A stretch of DNA of 64,000 nucleotides from Salinicola lusitanus (GCF_003206045.1 NZ_PZJM01000009.1:248001-312000), one strand, 5' to 3'; numbered from the stretch's first letter, positions 8,440 through 18,359 are shown. The notes: generated by a model from the letters alone, not told the origin. Numbers and translations are program-made.

Positions 8440-9612
8440 CTAAGCCTCCTCGTCGAACAGCGCGAGCAGATCGTTCAAGAATAACAGGCCTTGCGGGGTC
8501 GCTTGCAGACGTGATGGCGAAGTCGTCAGCAGACCCTTGTGTCGCGCCGCGTCCAGGCGAGGCGTCAGTTCAGACAGCGGTCGCCCGGTATGGTTTTGCC
8601 AATCCTCGGCATCGACGCCTTCGGTCAGGCGCAGGGCGTTCATCAGGAATTCCAGCGGCAAGGCCTGATTATCCACGTGCTGACTTCCCGCCCTGAACCC
8701 CCGCGGGTCGTTCATGCGGCGAAGATAGGCTTCCGGCTGCCGAGTCTTCCAGCGCCGCTCGATCCGCCACTGCCCCGCCGGGTCGATAGAGGACAACTTG
8801 CCGTGGGCCCCGGCACCGATACCCAGATAGTCGCCGAAGCGCCAGTAGTTGAGATTGTGACGCGCCTGTCGCCCGGGCCGGGCGTAGGCGGAAATCTCGT
8901 AGCGCGAGAAGCCGGCCGACTCGAGCAGATCGTGCCCCGCATCCTGGATATCCCAGAGCCTCTCCTCATCGGGCAGCGGCGGCGGATGGGAGAAGAATTC
9001 GGTGTTGGGTTCCAGCGTCAGTTGGTACCAGGACAGATGTGTCGGCTCCAGCGCCAACGCCTGCTCGATATCCCCCAGCGCGGTCGCCAGCGTCTGCCCC
9101 GGCAGGCCGTGCATCAGATCGAGGTTGACGTTGTCGAAGCCCGCCTCCCGGGCGCTGGACATCGCGCGCTTCGCTTCCCCGCCGCTGTGGATGCGTCCCA
9201 GTGCCTCGAGTTGATCGGCGGCAAAACTCTGGACGCCGATGGAGAGCCGATTGATCCCCGCGCGCCGATATCCCTCGAAGCGCGCCTGCTCCACCGTCCC
9301 CGGGTTGGCCTCCAGCGTGATCTCGATGTCCGGGGCAAAGACGAGACGCTGACGCAGACCGTCGAACAGACGCTGGTAGGCCGCGGGGGAGAACAGGCTC
9401 GGCGTCCCGCCGCCGATGAAGATGCTGACGATCTCGCGACCCTGCACCGCCACCAGCTCCTGCTCGAGATCGGCTAGCAAGGCATCGACGTACCGACGTT
9501 CCGGCAGCTCGGCGCCTCGACCCACGCCGTGCGAATTGAAGTCGCAATAGGGGCACTTGCGCACGCACCAGGGTACGTGGATGTATAGCGCCAGCGGTGG
9601 TAGATCCATCAT
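8440..9612 (-). CDS. hemW: Radical SAM heme chaperone HemW
   Basis: A 390-residue radical SAM protein. The start [16 protein letters not shown] leads directly into CVRKCPYC (Cys16, Cys20, Cys23), the three ligands of the 4Fe-4S cluster, followed by [10 protein letters not shown], which binds AdoMet. The sequence lacks the extra features of true HemN and has the HemW-type C-terminal domain ([16 protein letters not shown], a final LNDLLALF). HemW delivers heme to respiratory proteins. The start is fixed by a 4-bp ATGA overlap with the rdgB stop (9609-9612), so the two are translationally coupled. Confidence 0.92.
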   Translation of the reverse strand: MMDLPPLALYIHVPWCVRKCPYCDFNSHGVGRGAELPERRYVDALLADLEQELVAVQGREIVSIFIGGGTPSLFSPAAYQRLFDGLRQRLVFAPDIEITLEANPGTVEQARFEGYRRAGINRLSIGVQSFAADQLEALGRIHSGGEAKRAMSSAREAGFDNVNLDLMHGLPGQTLATALGDIEQALALEPTHLSWYQLTLEPNTEFFSHPPPLPDEERLWDIQDAGHDLLESAGFSRYEISAYARPGRQARHNLNYWRFGDYLGIGAGAHGKLSSIDPAGQWRIERRWKTRQPEAYLRRMNDPRGFRAGSQHVDNQALPLEFLMNALRLTEGVDAEDWQNHTGRPLSELTPRLDAARHKGLLTTSPSRLQATPQGLLFLNDLLALFDEEA

Positions 9613-10241
9613 TCCCGGTGCTTTTCCGATTCCCTGAGCTGCGCCAGCAATGCCTGCAGCGCTCGTCCCCGGTGGCTCAGCCGATTCTTCTCCTCGGCGC
9701 TCAGCTCGGCGACGCTCATGCCCCGTTCGGGAACCCAGAACAGCGGATCGTAACCGAACCCCCCCTCGCCACGCGGGTAGGCCAGGATATCGCCAGGCCA
9801 GTCGCACTGGACAATCAGCGGTACCGGGTCATCCGCATGGCGCAGGTAGACCAGCACGCACCAGTATCGTGCCGTTCGTTCCCCTTCGGGGATCTCCTTG
9901 AGCGCCTCCAGCAGCTTGGCGTTGTTGGCGCTGTCCCGGGACTCGCCGCTTCCGGTGTCCCCGGCATAGCGCGCCGAGTAGATGCCTGGCGCGCCGGCGA
10001 GGGCATCGACCGCCAGACCGGAGTCGTCGGCCAGCGCCGGCAGGCCACTGGCACGGGCGGCGGCCCGCGCCTTGAGGATGGCATTTTCGACGAACGTCAA
10101 TCCGGTCTCCTCGACGTCGTTGACGCCGAAGTCCGACTGCGGCTGGACCTGCAGTCCCAAGGGAGCGAGAAGCTGTTGAAATTCAACCAGCTTTCCAGGG
10201 TTGCCACTGGCGACGACCAGATTCTCTATGGACGGGTTCAT
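9609..10241 (-). CDS. rdgB: XTP/dITP diphosphatase RdgB
   Basis: A 210-residue Ham1/RdgB nucleotide pyrophosphatase that removes ITP, dITP and XTP. Visible motifs are [12 protein letters not shown] near the N-terminus (substrate P-loop-like SGNxxK), [33 protein letters not shown], and the C-terminal [10 protein letters not shown] with SHRGRAL. The start [10 protein letters not shown] at 10241 is preferred because the conserved fold begins at once and AGGAA lies upstream; in-frame upstream codons to 10325 look like non-conserved sequence. First gene of an rdgB-hemW unit. Confidence 0.92.
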   Translation of the reverse strand: MNPSIENLVVASGNPGKLVEFQQLLAPLGLQVQPQSDFGVNDVEETGLTFVENAILKARAAARASGLPALADDSGLAVDALAGAPGIYSARYAGDTGSGESRDSANNAKLLEALKEIPEGERTARYWCVLVYLRHADDPVPLIVQCDWPGDILAYPRGEGGFGYDPLFWVPERGMSVAELSAEEKNRLSHRGRALQALLAQLRESEKHRE

Positions 10242-10673
10242 GGAGGGGATTCCTGACAAAACGTTCATTCTACGGGGCGTGGCATTCGAGGCATAGGATA
10301 CCTGGGCCGGGAAGCCATCAGTCACTCATCATATCGGGATGAGAAACCTCAGTAATTCGCCTGCCGAGGCTTCCGGGTCCTCGTGAGCGCGAGCGTGTTT
10401 TTTCTCGAAAAGGAAACATTGTTTTTTAAAAAGTTTGTGGAAATATGGCAGATAAGCCATTGATTAAAATCATTTAATTAGAGAAATTAAGCGCCGCTTA
10501 ATCGCCGCCTTCGTGTCAATTTTTGAAAACCTCAATACCCTATATTTACAACGCATGGGTTTTATTAACACTATTGAGCTCCAACAATCACGGAGCCGCA
10601 GTAGGTTGCTCAGCCAAGGGTCACAGCGAAAAAGCGTAAAACACTAATTAAAATCCTTCGAAGGGATCAGACC
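10242..10673. other. AT-rich regulatory gap between rdgB and the CsgD-like gene
   Basis: No gene is seen in this 432-bp gap. The stretch from about 10400 to 10570 is clearly richer in A and T than the rest of the window. It holds a perfect palindrome ATTAAGCG-C-CGCTTAAT at 10486-10502 and a nearby TGATTAAAATCA. Such long AT-rich leaders are usual before csgD-type genes and suit binding by global regulators; which proteins bind is unknown. Confidence 0.5.
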
Positions 10674-11351
10674 ATGAACACCGAACACACCGACATCGTT
10701 CTTGTTACAGATTGTAATTCACAGTCCGTACTATTTCTGGATTACATACATCAGAAAACGGGTTGCCGAGTCTCGGCACTCAGTCCCCAGGATCGTTTCC
10801 CGGTACCCGAAGGCAGCAGAGTGCTCGTACTACTGGATGGAGATCACGTCCAGGAGAAAGACCTGCTGGCCTGGAACACCAGAGCCGAAGAGAGCGATGC
10901 CATCATCCTGTCGGCTTTCAATGTCCGCGACAACAAGCAGGTCATGGAGCTGCTGATCGGCATCCACCTCCGCGGCGTCTTCTATCGCCAGGACAGCCTC
11001 GAGCTCATCTGCAAGGGGATCATCAAGCTTCTCGGCGGAGAGCTCTGGATCTCCCGGCCACTCTCGGCGATGTTGATCGATTTCTATCGTCGCCAGCAGG
11101 TCAACACCTACCGGCCCGTGTGCGGTCTGACACGAAGGGAACTGGAGATCGTCACGCTGCTGGTTTCCGGTGCGAGCAATACGGAGATCGCGGAAAAGCT
11201 GTTCGTGAGCGAGCATACGGTCAAGTCGCACCTCTACAACCTCTTCCGCAAGATCAACGTTCACAACCGCATCCAGGCGACCAACTGGGCACGGCAGAAC
11301 CTGGGGACGATTCCGGTCATGGCCTCGCGCTATGCCAACGGGCGTCGCTGA
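10674..11351 (+). CDS. LuxR-family regulator, CsgD-like
   Basis: A 225-residue protein with an N-terminal degenerate receiver-like domain (residues 5-130) and a C-terminal LuxR/FixJ helix-turn-helix: LTRRELEIVTLLVSGASNTE, then the SEHTVKSHLYNLFRKINVHNR segment (recognition helix VKSHLYNLF). The wording of the HTH and the GVFYRQDSLELICKGI segment resemble E. coli CsgD, the master activator of curli and cellulose. The receiver lacks an obvious phosphorylation pocket. No matrix genes are in view, so its targets are elsewhere. GAAGGGA precedes the start. Confidence 0.78.
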   Translation: MNTEHTDIVLVTDCNSQSVLFLDYIHQKTGCRVSALSPQDRFPVPEGSRVLVLLDGDHVQEKDLLAWNTRAEESDAIILSAFNVRDNKQVMELLIGIHLRGVFYRQDSLELICKGIIKLLGGELWISRPLSAMLIDFYRRQQVNTYRPVCGLTRRELEIVTLLVSGASNTEIAEKLFVSEHTVKSHLYNLFRKINVHNRIQATNWARQNLGTIPVMASRYANGRR

Positions 11352-11378
11352 AGCCGCCAGGTAACCGCCAGTCACTCA

Positions 11379-11410
11379 GCCGGGAAGCCAGTGAAACACG
11401 GCTTCCCGGC
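11379..11410. terminator. Strong hairpin between convergent genes
   Basis: GCCGGGAAGCC at 11379-11389 and GGCTTCCCGGC at 11400-11410 form a perfect 11-bp stem with a 10-nt loop. It lies between the CsgD-like stop and the stop of the convergent kinase gene at 11415. There is no long T-tract. Confidence 0.6.
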
Positions 11411-11414
11411 CCTC

Positions 11415-12977
11415 TCAGTTTAGCCGCATCCGCTCCTGGATCAGAGAAGCTAGCGTCAGGTTGGCATCCGGCGCGGTGGTATCGAGATGCACCAGGTGGG
11501 TCGTCTCGTCACTCGCGAATGGCTCGAAACGCTGAAGTTGACGCTCCAGAATCGAAAGACTCCGCTCGGACGGCTCTCCGCTACGCCTGGCGCGTTTGAC
11601 GATACGGGCCCGCAAGGTCGCCCGGTCGGCCTCGAAACTGACGATCAGTACCGGCAGACCACGCTTCTCGGCTTCGAAACGTAGCCGCTTGCGCTGTTCC
11701 AGCAGCAGGCAGGTGGCATCGATGCAAGCCGGCAATCCGGCTTCGAGTACCGTGCCCGTCAGTTCGGCCAGGCGACGATAGGTCTGGTCGGTCGCTGTCT
11801 CGCTGTAGACGGCTTTCGCATCGTCGGGTGCCGCGGTGAAGTCGAAAAGCCGCTTGCGCTCGACATCGGAGCGTATCCGCACCCCGCCCAGCCGTCGCAC
11901 GATCTCCTCGGTGAACCGGCTCTTGCCACTGCCGGAGACGCCGACCGCCAGGATCAGGTAGGGAAAGCGGAATTCGCTGTACTCCTGGGCCATCGTCAGA
12001 TAACGGCGGAAGACCTCTATCGGCTCGCCACCGGGCAGATCGTCCATCACCCCGGCATCGTGGTCCCGCACCAGTTCGATCCGGGCTCTGAGCAGGGCTC
12101 GATAACGCTTGTAGAAGTTGAGCAGCCGTACCGCCTGGTAGTCGCCGGACAGCTCGAGGTACCGGTTGAGCGCATAATGGGCGAACTCCCGCTCGCCACG
12201 GGCTTCCAGATCCATGATCAGGAAGGCGAGCTCGCAGGCCACGTCGCACCAGCGCAGACGATCGTTGAACTCGATGCCGTTGAACAGGATCGCCTTGCCC
12301 TCGAACCGCACCGCATTGCCGAGATGGATGTCACCATGGCTCTCGCGAATGAAGCCCTCTCTCCAGCGCGATGCCAGAATGGGTTCCAGACGCGCGAAGC
12401 TCTCGAGCGTCAACGTCTTGACGTTGGCTAGCTGCTCGCGATCGCCAGGCGATTCCAGCAGCGGCTCGATCACGTCGAACTCGCCGACCAGCATCTCGTG
12501 AATGCTCGGCGGCGACCCCAAAGGATTGTCCCCCGAGGCGCTGGGAGCGGATTCGTGAAGCGCCACCAACTGGTCGATGAGATCGTCGATCAACTCCGCC
12601 GACAGCTCTCCGCTGGCCTGCAGCGAGCTCAGCAGATGGCGGGTGCTGAACTGACGCATCTTGACCGCGTACTCGATCGGCGCGCTGTCGTCGTTGACCC
12701 GGGGTGCCTCCTCGGTGCCCGAGATGGCCACGCAGCCAAGGTAGAGCGCCGGCGCCACGCGACGATTCAGCGCGACCTCCTGCTCGCAGAGGCGCCGGCG
12801 CTTCTCCAGCGTCGAGAAATCGAGAAAACTGCCGTAATCCAGCGACTTCTTGATCTTGTAGGCGTAATCGCCGGTCGATACCACCCAGGAGATGGGGGTT
12901 TCGAACACTTCGACGGCGCCGATCGGATGATCGAAACAATCACTCTCCTTGAGCGCCTGTATCAGCGTTCGGCTCAT
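11415..12977 (-). CDS. Aminoglycoside phosphotransferase-like / P-loop kinase fusion protein
   Basis: A 520-residue two-domain protein. The N-terminal part (1-310) is APH/choline-kinase-like: YAYKIKKSLDYGSF gives the ATP lysine, HGDIHLGN is the catalytic loop and FNGIEFNDRLRWCDVACE holds the metal site. The C-terminal part has a Walker A motif GVSGSGKS near 344 and looks like a zeta-toxin/gluconate-kinase-type ATPase. This family is widespread and annotated as bifunctional aminoglycoside phosphotransferase/ATP-binding protein, with no proven role; antibiotic resistance should not be assumed. The start at 12977 has AGGGAG upstream and begins 31 bp after the hemL stop. Confidence 0.8.
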   Translation of the reverse strand: MSRTLIQALKESDCFDHPIGAVEVFETPISWVVSTGDYAYKIKKSLDYGSFLDFSTLEKRRRLCEQEVALNRRVAPALYLGCVAISGTEEAPRVNDDSAPIEYAVKMRQFSTRHLLSSLQASGELSAELIDDLIDQLVALHESAPSASGDNPLGSPPSIHEMLVGEFDVIEPLLESPGDREQLANVKTLTLESFARLEPILASRWREGFIRESHGDIHLGNAVRFEGKAILFNGIEFNDRLRWCDVACELAFLIMDLEARGEREFAHYALNRYLELSGDYQAVRLLNFYKRYRALLRARIELVRDHDAGVMDDLPGGEPIEVFRRYLTMAQEYSEFRFPYLILAVGVSGSGKSRFTEEIVRRLGGVRIRSDVERKRLFDFTAAPDDAKAVYSETATDQTYRRLAELTGTVLEAGLPACIDATCLLLEQRKRLRFEAEKRGLPVLIVSFEADRATLRARIVKRARRSGEPSERSLSILERQLQRFEPFASDETTHLVHLDTTAPDANLTLASLIQERMRLN

Positions 12978-13008
12978 GCGTCGTCTCCCTGTCAGTGGCG
13001 TTCGTGAC

Positions 13009-14298
13009 TCATTGTTGACGCATGGCGGCGAAGGCACGCTCGCTGGCCATCAAGGTCGTCTGAATATGGTCATGGGTGTGAGCGCTAGACATGAACCCGG
13101 CCTCGAATGCCGACGGAGCCAGGTAGACGCCGGACTCGAGCATGTGCGAGAAGAAGTCGCGGAACGCCTGGGCATCGCACGCCATGGTCTGGCCAAAATT
13201 GTCGACCCGCTGTTGGGCGGTGAAGAACAGGCCGAACATGCCGCCGGCACGCTGGGTGATCATCTCGATACCGGCATCGCGGGCACGTGTCTCGAGCCCG
13301 TCGCAGAGCGTCTCGACCCGGGTGGACAGCGCCTCGTGGAAGCCCGGCTGGCGCACTTTCTCGAGCAGGGTGATACCGGCCGCCATCGCCAGCGGATTCC
13401 CCGATAGCGTACCGGCCTGATAGACCGGACCCAGCGGCGATATCTGTTCCATGATGTCGCGCTTGCCACCGAAGGCGCCGACCGGCATGCCACCGCCGAC
13501 GATCTTGCCGAGGCAGGTCAGATCCGGCGTGATTGCGTAGTGCGCCTGGGCACCGCCCAGGGCCACCCGGAAACCGGTCATCACCTCATCGAAGATCAAT
13601 ACGCTGCCGTGGCTGTCGCACACCTCGCGCAGGGCTTCCAGGAAACCGGGCTGCGGCGGTATGCAGTTCATGTTGCCGGCCACCGGCTCGACGATGATGC
13701 AGGCGATCTGTTCGCCCATGGCCTCGAAGCATTCGTGCACGGCTTCGATGTCATTGTAAGAGAGCGTCAGGGTGTGCTCGGCCAGTGACGCCGGCACGCC
13801 GGGCGAACTGGGCTCGCCGTGGGTCAAGGCACCGGAACCGGCTTTCACCAGCAGCGAGTCCGAGTGGCCATGGTAGTTGCCCTCGAACTTGACGATCTTG
13901 TCGCGGCCGGTATATCCCCGCGCCAGCCGGATCGCCGACATGGTCGCCTCGGTGCCGGAGTTGACCATGCGCACCATGTCGATGGAGGGAATGATCTCGC
14001 AGATCAGGTCGGCCATAGTGGTCTCGATCGCGGTCGGCGTCCCGAACGAGAGCCCGCTGTCGAGCCGTTCGCGGACGGCGTTGAGCACCTCGGGATCGGC
14101 ATGTCCGGTGATCATCGGCCCCCAGGAGCCCACGTAGTCGATATAACGCTTGCCCTCGACGTCGAACAGATAGGCTCCCTGAGCGCGCTCGATGAAGACC
14201 GGCGGCTGGGACATGCCCTTGAAGGCTCTTACCGGAGAGTTTACGCCGCCGGGAATGTGGCGGCAGGCACGCTCGAAGAGCTCGGCGGATGTGGTCAT
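13009..14298 (-). CDS. hemL: Glutamate-1-semialdehyde 2,1-aminomutase
   Basis: A 429-residue PLP enzyme that turns glutamate-1-semialdehyde into 5-aminolevulinate, the C5-pathway entry to heme. The PLP lysine is Lys265 in [27 protein letters not shown] upstream supplies the Asp that contacts the pyridine nitrogen, and [20 protein letters not shown] binds the phosphate. The N-terminus [23 protein letters not shown] is diagnostic. The gene is 10 bp from thiE and lies in a leftward thiD-thiE-hemL run, a common gammaproteobacterial order. Confidence 0.96.
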   Translation of the reverse strand: MTTSAELFERACRHIPGGVNSPVRAFKGMSQPPVFIERAQGAYLFDVEGKRYIDYVGSWGPMITGHADPEVLNAVRERLDSGLSFGTPTAIETTMADLICEIIPSIDMVRMVNSGTEATMSAIRLARGYTGRDKIVKFEGNYHGHSDSLLVKAGSGALTHGEPSSPGVPASLAEHTLTLSYNDIEAVHECFEAMGEQIACIIVEPVAGNMNCIPPQPGFLEALREVCDSHGSVLIFDEVMTGFRVALGGAQAHYAITPDLTCLGKIVGGGMPVGAFGGKRDIMEQISPLGPVYQAGTLSGNPLAMAAGITLLEKVRQPGFHEALSTRVETLCDGLETRARDAGIEMITQRAGGMFGLFFTAQQRVDNFGQTMACDAQAFRDFFSHMLESGVYLAPSAFEAGFMSSAHTHDHIQTTLMASERAFAAMRQQ

Positions 14299-14308
14299 GG
14301 TGTTCTCT

Positions 14309-15019
14309 CTAGCGTTGATCGATTACAGAATGACGGCCGATCCTGGTATTCGGCGAAGCGCCATCGCCCATCTGGAGTTTGAGTTCGCGCACCGCCCGCG
14401 CGATATCCGGCCTACCGAAGACGGCATGAACCACAGCCAGGAGCTCGGCACCGGCCTGTCGTGCCTCGGGGGCGGTGCGAGCGTCGATGCCACCGATGGC
14501 GACCCGGGGCAACCCCAGATGAGCCACCTCCTCGAGTATCGATAGCGACGCCGGCGCGGCCTCCGGCTTGGTGCGCGAGGCGAAGAAGCGTCCGAACGCC
14601 AGATAGCTGGCACCGGACTCGGCTGCCTGGCGCGCCAGGACCGGGGAGTCATGGCAGGTGGCACCGACGATGGCTCGGTCGCCCAGCCGTTGCCTGGCGG
14701 TTGCCAGCGAGACGTCGTCCTGACCGACGTGCAGTCCGACGATATCCCCCCAGCGCTGCTGCAGTCGCAGCGCCAGTTCCAGATCGTCGTTGACGATCAG
14801 CGGCACCGCATGGCGCTCGCACAGTGCGGCCAAGGCATCGCCCTGCCGCCAACGCCGCGCGGTATCCGCGGACTTGTCACGGTACTGCAGCAACGCGATC
14901 CCCTCGCTCAGCGCCGATTCGCAGGCCGTGAGCAGCGTGCGATCGTCCGGCAACAGCTGGCTGTCGGTGATCGCGTAGAGTCCATTCAGGGTCGATGAAG
15001 GCGGGCGCGTCGACATCAT
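14309..15019 (-). CDS. thiE: Thiamine-phosphate synthase
   Basis: A 236-residue TIM-barrel enzyme joining HMP pyrophosphate and thiazole phosphate. GLYAITDS starts the barrel, followed by [10 protein letters not shown], the pyrophosphate-binding [17 protein letters not shown], and the C-terminal phosphate loops [12 protein letters not shown] and VAIGGIDA. The start is the first ATG of a doublet at 15019, which shares one base with the thiD stop (TGATG), so the genes are coupled. The first 10 residues before GLYAITDS are a little longer than usual. Confidence 0.93.
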   Translation of the reverse strand: MMSTRPPSSTLNGLYAITDSQLLPDDRTLLTACESALSEGIALLQYRDKSADTARRWRQGDALAALCERHAVPLIVNDDLELALRLQQRWGDIVGLHVGQDDVSLATARQRLGDRAIVGATCHDSPVLARQAAESGASYLAFGRFFASRTKPEAAPASLSILEEVAHLGLPRVAIGGIDARTAPEARQAGAELLAVVHAVFGRPDIARAVRELKLQMGDGASPNTRIGRHSVIDQR

Positions 15020-15846
15020 CACTCCAGCGTGGCATCGAAGTCCGGCGCACGCCAGACCCGGTCCGGTAGATACTGGCCCTGACCCAGCGCCAGACCGTTG
15101 TCCAGCGTATCCCAGGTGAACCGCTGCGCCTGGGCGCAGGCCGCTGCGAGCCCCTCGCCGGCGGCCAGCCGGGTCGCCAACGCCGACGCCAGCGTGCAGC
15201 CGGAGCCGTGATAGTCGGCGGGCAGGCGCGGCCACTGCCACTGTCGGTTGAGTTCGGGCGTATGCAAGGTGTGAACCACGTGGGCCTGCGTCGACTCCTG
15301 CCCCAGGGGATCGGTACCGGTCACCAGCACCGCGGCGCAGCCCAGCGACATCACCTCGACCACCCGAGCCACTTCATCGGCGTCTTCGATCGTGGAGAGC
15401 AGCGCCAGTTCGCGACGGTTGGGTGTCAAGATATCCACAAGGGGTAGCAGGCGATGGCGAATCGGCTCGATCAGAGCGGGTGTGGATAATTCGGAACCGC
15501 GGCCACTGCGCAGGACCGGGTCGACGATCAGCGGCGTGCCGGGGCTCATCCGGGCGACGTCGATCACCGCTTCCAGCACCTCGAGATCGGGGATCAACCC
15601 CACCTTGATCGCCGCGATACGGAAGTCGTCGAACAGCACCCGGGCCGCACGACGAATGAAATCGCCGCTGCACGATTCGACGCTGACCACGTCGCGGGTC
15701 GACTGGACGGTCATGGCGGTGGGCACGGTCACCGGCCAGCCACCGCAGCCGCGCACGGCCTCGGCATCCGCGACCAGTCCCGCGCCGCCGCTGGGATCGT
15801 GGCCCGCCAGCACCATGACCACGGGCTTGTCTTCGTAGCGAATCAT
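15019..15846 (-). CDS. thiD: Hydroxymethylpyrimidine/phosphomethylpyrimidine kinase
   Basis: A 275-residue ribokinase-fold kinase. VVMVLAGHDPSGGAGLVADAEA is the ThiD N-terminus, IVDPVLRSGRGSEL and LTPNRRELALL are the substrate segments, and GSGCTLASALATRLAAG is the anion hole with the catalytic region. It is a divergent ThiD (for example AIKVGLIPD in place of AVKIGML), but the neighbouring coupled thiE supports the role. Two near-perfect DnaA-box sequences fall inside the gene at 15431-15439 and 15481-15489. Confidence 0.88.
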   Translation of the reverse strand: MIRYEDKPVVMVLAGHDPSGGAGLVADAEAVRGCGGWPVTVPTAMTVQSTRDVVSVESCSGDFIRRAARVLFDDFRIAAIKVGLIPDLEVLEAVIDVARMSPGTPLIVDPVLRSGRGSELSTPALIEPIRHRLLPLVDILTPNRRELALLSTIEDADEVARVVEVMSLGCAAVLVTGTDPLGQESTQAHVVHTLHTPELNRQWQWPRLPADYHGSGCTLASALATRLAAGEGLAAACAQAQRFTWDTLDNGLALGQGQYLPDRVWRAPDFDATLE

Positions 15847-15978
15847 GACGTCCCCCCCGGGACGCTCGTCACCGCCAGGGAGCGTGTGGCGAGATGGCCG
15901 TTCATCTCTCGCATGGGAGCTCTCCTCATCGATCGCTTCGGTGTGTCCTGAGTCTCGACACCAGGCGCGTTCATCCTA

Positions 15979-17742
15979 TCAACGTTTACGTCGATAATAG
16001 TTCTCGATCGCCTCGCGAGTGATGATACCGGAAATCTTGCGAATCATCGGCGCCGTGGTGTGCTCGACATAGAGCGCGTCGACACCGGATTCGTTGAGCG
16101 TGTCGTAAGCCTCGGAGAGCGTCGCCTCCAGGTGAACCGGCGCCAGATCGAGACGCTGCCCCGGCACCTCCTCGAGATCGATACTCTCGTGCTCCGCGAG
16201 CCACTCCTCATCGTGCAGCACCCGCGCCAGGTGAGCAGCCTTCATCGCCAGTGGCGGCTTGTCCTTGTTGTCCTGGACGATCACCAGCCAGGTCGGCTTG
16301 GAATCGAGCAGCGCCTTGGCCCTGTCATGATCGATGACTCTCGGCGTACGGACCAGATTGCGCTCCATCACCGCCGGTACGGCAACCCGCGACAACGCCT
16401 GCATCAACGGCTGCTGCAGCGGATGGAGCCCCTGCTGGGTCAGGCTGGAGAGGAAGAATCCCTGACAGCGGCAGAGCTGGCGTGCGGTGAGAACGGCGAC
16501 CACTACCGCCAGCATGCCCGGCAGCATGATCGATGAGTTGCGGGTCAGTTCCAGCAGCGCCAACAGGGCTGCCAGCGGGGCCTGGAGCGCCGCCGCCATC
16601 ATCGCCGCCATGCCCAGTACCGCGTAGAGATTGGGCGTGGTGACCACGCTCGGCAGCAGCGCCCCGCCGACCATGCCCATCACCGCGCCGACCGCTGCAC
16701 CGGAAACCAGCATCGGCCCGATCACGCCCACCGGCACGCCGCCCGCCATGCAGAGTCCGGTCAGCGCCAGCTTGACCACCGCCAGCACCAGCAGCACGTC
16801 CAGCGCCATCGGCCCGTTGAGCATCTGCTCGAGACTGTCGTAGCCGATCCCCTGCACCTGCGGGTACCACCATGCCACGGCTCCGGTGAGCAGACCGATG
16901 GCAGCCAGCCGCAGGGCGAAGGGTACCCGGGAGATCGATGGATGCCCCTGGGCCAGGCGCACGAAGCCACCGGCCAGCAAACCGACGACCAGCGCGGTCA
17001 GCACGATCCAGGGCAGATCCAGCAACGAATTGAGCTGCAGCGGCGGCACGCTGAACGCCGGCTCCGAGCCGTAGACCGCCCACGACACCAGCGCGCCCAT
17101 GGTGGCGGCGAGTATCACCGGCATGAAGCCGGCGATGGTGTACTCCATCATCACCACTTCCATGGCGAAGATGACGCCGGCGATGGGCGTGTTGAACGAC
17201 GCGGAAATGCCCGCTGCGGTGCCGCAGGCCACCAGCACGCGCAGGCTGTTGTGCGGCAGCCGCAGCCGCGAGCCGATCCAGCTCGAGGCCGCGGAGCCGA
17301 GGTGGATCGCCGGCCCCTCGCGGCCGGCCGACAGCCCGCCGATGACCGAGATCACCCCGACCCACCACTGGTTGATCCAGTTGCGCAGCGGCATCTTGCC
17401 CTGGTGATAGGCAAGGCGCTCGATGACATGGCCGATCCCCATCTTCAGCGCCCGGCTAGGCTGCGGCCACAGCCAGAGTCCGATCAAGGTGACCGCGATC
17501 AGCGGCAGCACCGCGCGAAACGTCGGCGGCAGCGTCTCGAAGGCTTCGGGATCGTCACCGGGCATGAACAACAGGGCACCGAACTCCAGCAACAGTCGGA
17601 AAACGACCATCACGGAACCCGTCAGAATGCCGGCGAAAATCCCCAGCAGGCAGAGTTGGGGCATGGCATCGACGCTCGCCAACTGGCGTCGGAAACGTTC
17701 GAGGCTGGGACGTCGTGGGACGAACCGCGGCACGCGTGACAA
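15979..17742 (-). CDS. CLC-family chloride channel/transporter with C-terminal CBS pair
   Basis: A 587-residue membrane protein. The CLC selectivity motif GREGPAIHLGS near residue 140 contains the gating glutamate, and GVPVGVIGPMLVSGA plus a GMAAMMAAALQAPLAALLALLELT segment form the second anion-binding repeat. About 10 hydrophobic helices are followed by two CBS-like segments (from about 445) that may sense nucleotides. I choose a TTG start at 17742 because AAGGAGGAG stands 4 bases before it; the ATG at 17880 lacks a clear ribosome site and would overlap the erpA promoter. Chloride handling fits a halophile. Whether it is a channel or a proton antiporter cannot be decided. Confidence 0.85.
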   Translation of the reverse strand: MSRVPRFVPRRPSLERFRRQLASVDAMPQLCLLGIFAGILTGSVMVVFRLLLEFGALLFMPGDDPEAFETLPPTFRAVLPLIAVTLIGLWLWPQPSRALKMGIGHVIERLAYHQGKMPLRNWINQWWVGVISVIGGLSAGREGPAIHLGSAASSWIGSRLRLPHNSLRVLVACGTAAGISASFNTPIAGVIFAMEVVMMEYTIAGFMPVILAATMGALVSWAVYGSEPAFSVPPLQLNSLLDLPWIVLTALVVGLLAGGFVRLAQGHPSISRVPFALRLAAIGLLTGAVAWWYPQVQGIGYDSLEQMLNGPMALDVLLVLAVVKLALTGLCMAGGVPVGVIGPMLVSGAAVGAVMGMVGGALLPSVVTTPNLYAVLGMAAMMAAALQAPLAALLALLELTRNSSIMLPGMLAVVVAVLTARQLCRCQGFFLSSLTQQGLHPLQQPLMQALSRVAVPAVMERNLVRTPRVIDHDRAKALLDSKPTWLVIVQDNKDKPPLAMKAAHLARVLHDEEWLAEHESIDLEEVPGQRLDLAPVHLEATLSEAYDTLNESGVDALYVEHTTAPMIRKISGIITREAIENYYRRKR

Positions 17743-17881
17743 ACTCTCCTCCTTGCCCGATCTCGATCGCTCGTCTTTGGTGCGCGATACCTGCCAGGGT
17801 GGGCGGTCACATCGTGCGAGCGTTACGTAACTGACATCATACACCGATCCTTGATGGTCGGCGGTGAGTGCCCTCGACACT

Positions 17882-17915
17882 AAAGTTGACCCTTTTACTC
17901 GGTATTAACGATAAT
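17882..17915 (+). promoter_or_regulatory. erpA promoter overlapped by an IscR type-1-like site
   Basis: A -35 box TTGACC (17886-17891) and -10 box GATAAT (17910-17915) are 18 bp apart. Overlapping them, 17882-17906 matches the published E. coli IscR type-1 consensus at about 18 of 25 positions by hand count; its core halves are GTTGACC and TTTACTCGG. Fe-S-loaded IscR binding there would repress erpA when clusters are plentiful. The position over the -35 element is what repression requires. Confidence 0.65.
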
Positions 17916-17993
17916 GGAGGTGTGATGGCGGCCCCGCCGCCCTACGTCATTATCGACAGCCCGGTCACGGCCGGCACCAACGGGAGCGTGACG

Positions 17994-18347
17994 ATGAGTA
18001 CAGTGGAGTCCTTCGCTCCAACCCCGATGTTCTTCACCGATGCCGCCGCCAGGCGAGTCAGAGCCCTGGTCGCCGAAGAGAACAACCCCGAGCTGAAGCT
18101 GCGGGTCTATGTCACGGGCGGAGGCTGTTCGGGGTTCCAGTATGGATTCGATCTCGGCGACAAGACGGCCGAGGACGATACCGTCATCGACAACGGCGAC
18201 GTCAGCCTGGTGGTGGATCCTCTCTCCTACCAGTATCTGGTGGGTTCGACGGTGGATTTCGAGGAGGGGCTCGCTGGCGCCCGATTCGTCATCAAGAACC
18301 CCAACGCCCAGTCCACCTGCGGCTGCGGGGCCTCGTTTTCCGTCTGA
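17994..18347 (+). CDS. erpA: Iron-sulfur cluster insertion protein ErpA
   Basis: A 117-residue A-type carrier. The three cluster-binding cysteines are Cys45 in [11 protein letters not shown] and Cys109 and Cys111 in [11 protein letters not shown] at the C-terminus. It passes Fe-S clusters to apo-enzymes of respiration and isoprenoid synthesis. The start at 17994 gives the usual family length and is preceded by GGGAG. An in-frame ATG at 17925 has GGAGG before it, but it would lie only a few bases after the predicted transcription start and would add 23 residues not typical of ErpA. Confidence 0.93.
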   Translation: MSTVESFAPTPMFFTDAAARRVRALVAEENNPELKLRVYVTGGGCSGFQYGFDLGDKTAEDDTVIDNGDVSLVVDPLSYQYLVGSTVDFEEGLAGARFVIKNPNAQSTCGCGASFSV

Positions 18348-18359
18348 ACCGGCAGTGAC

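Noticed and set aside
11415-12977. Aminoglycoside resistance gene
   Set aside because: The APH-like domain is fused to a P-loop kinase in a housekeeping cluster; family membership does not show resistance.
17925-17993. Earlier erpA start at 17925 with a good GGAGG
   Set aside because: It would be almost at the predicted transcription start and add 23 residues not typical of ErpA; kept only as an alternative.
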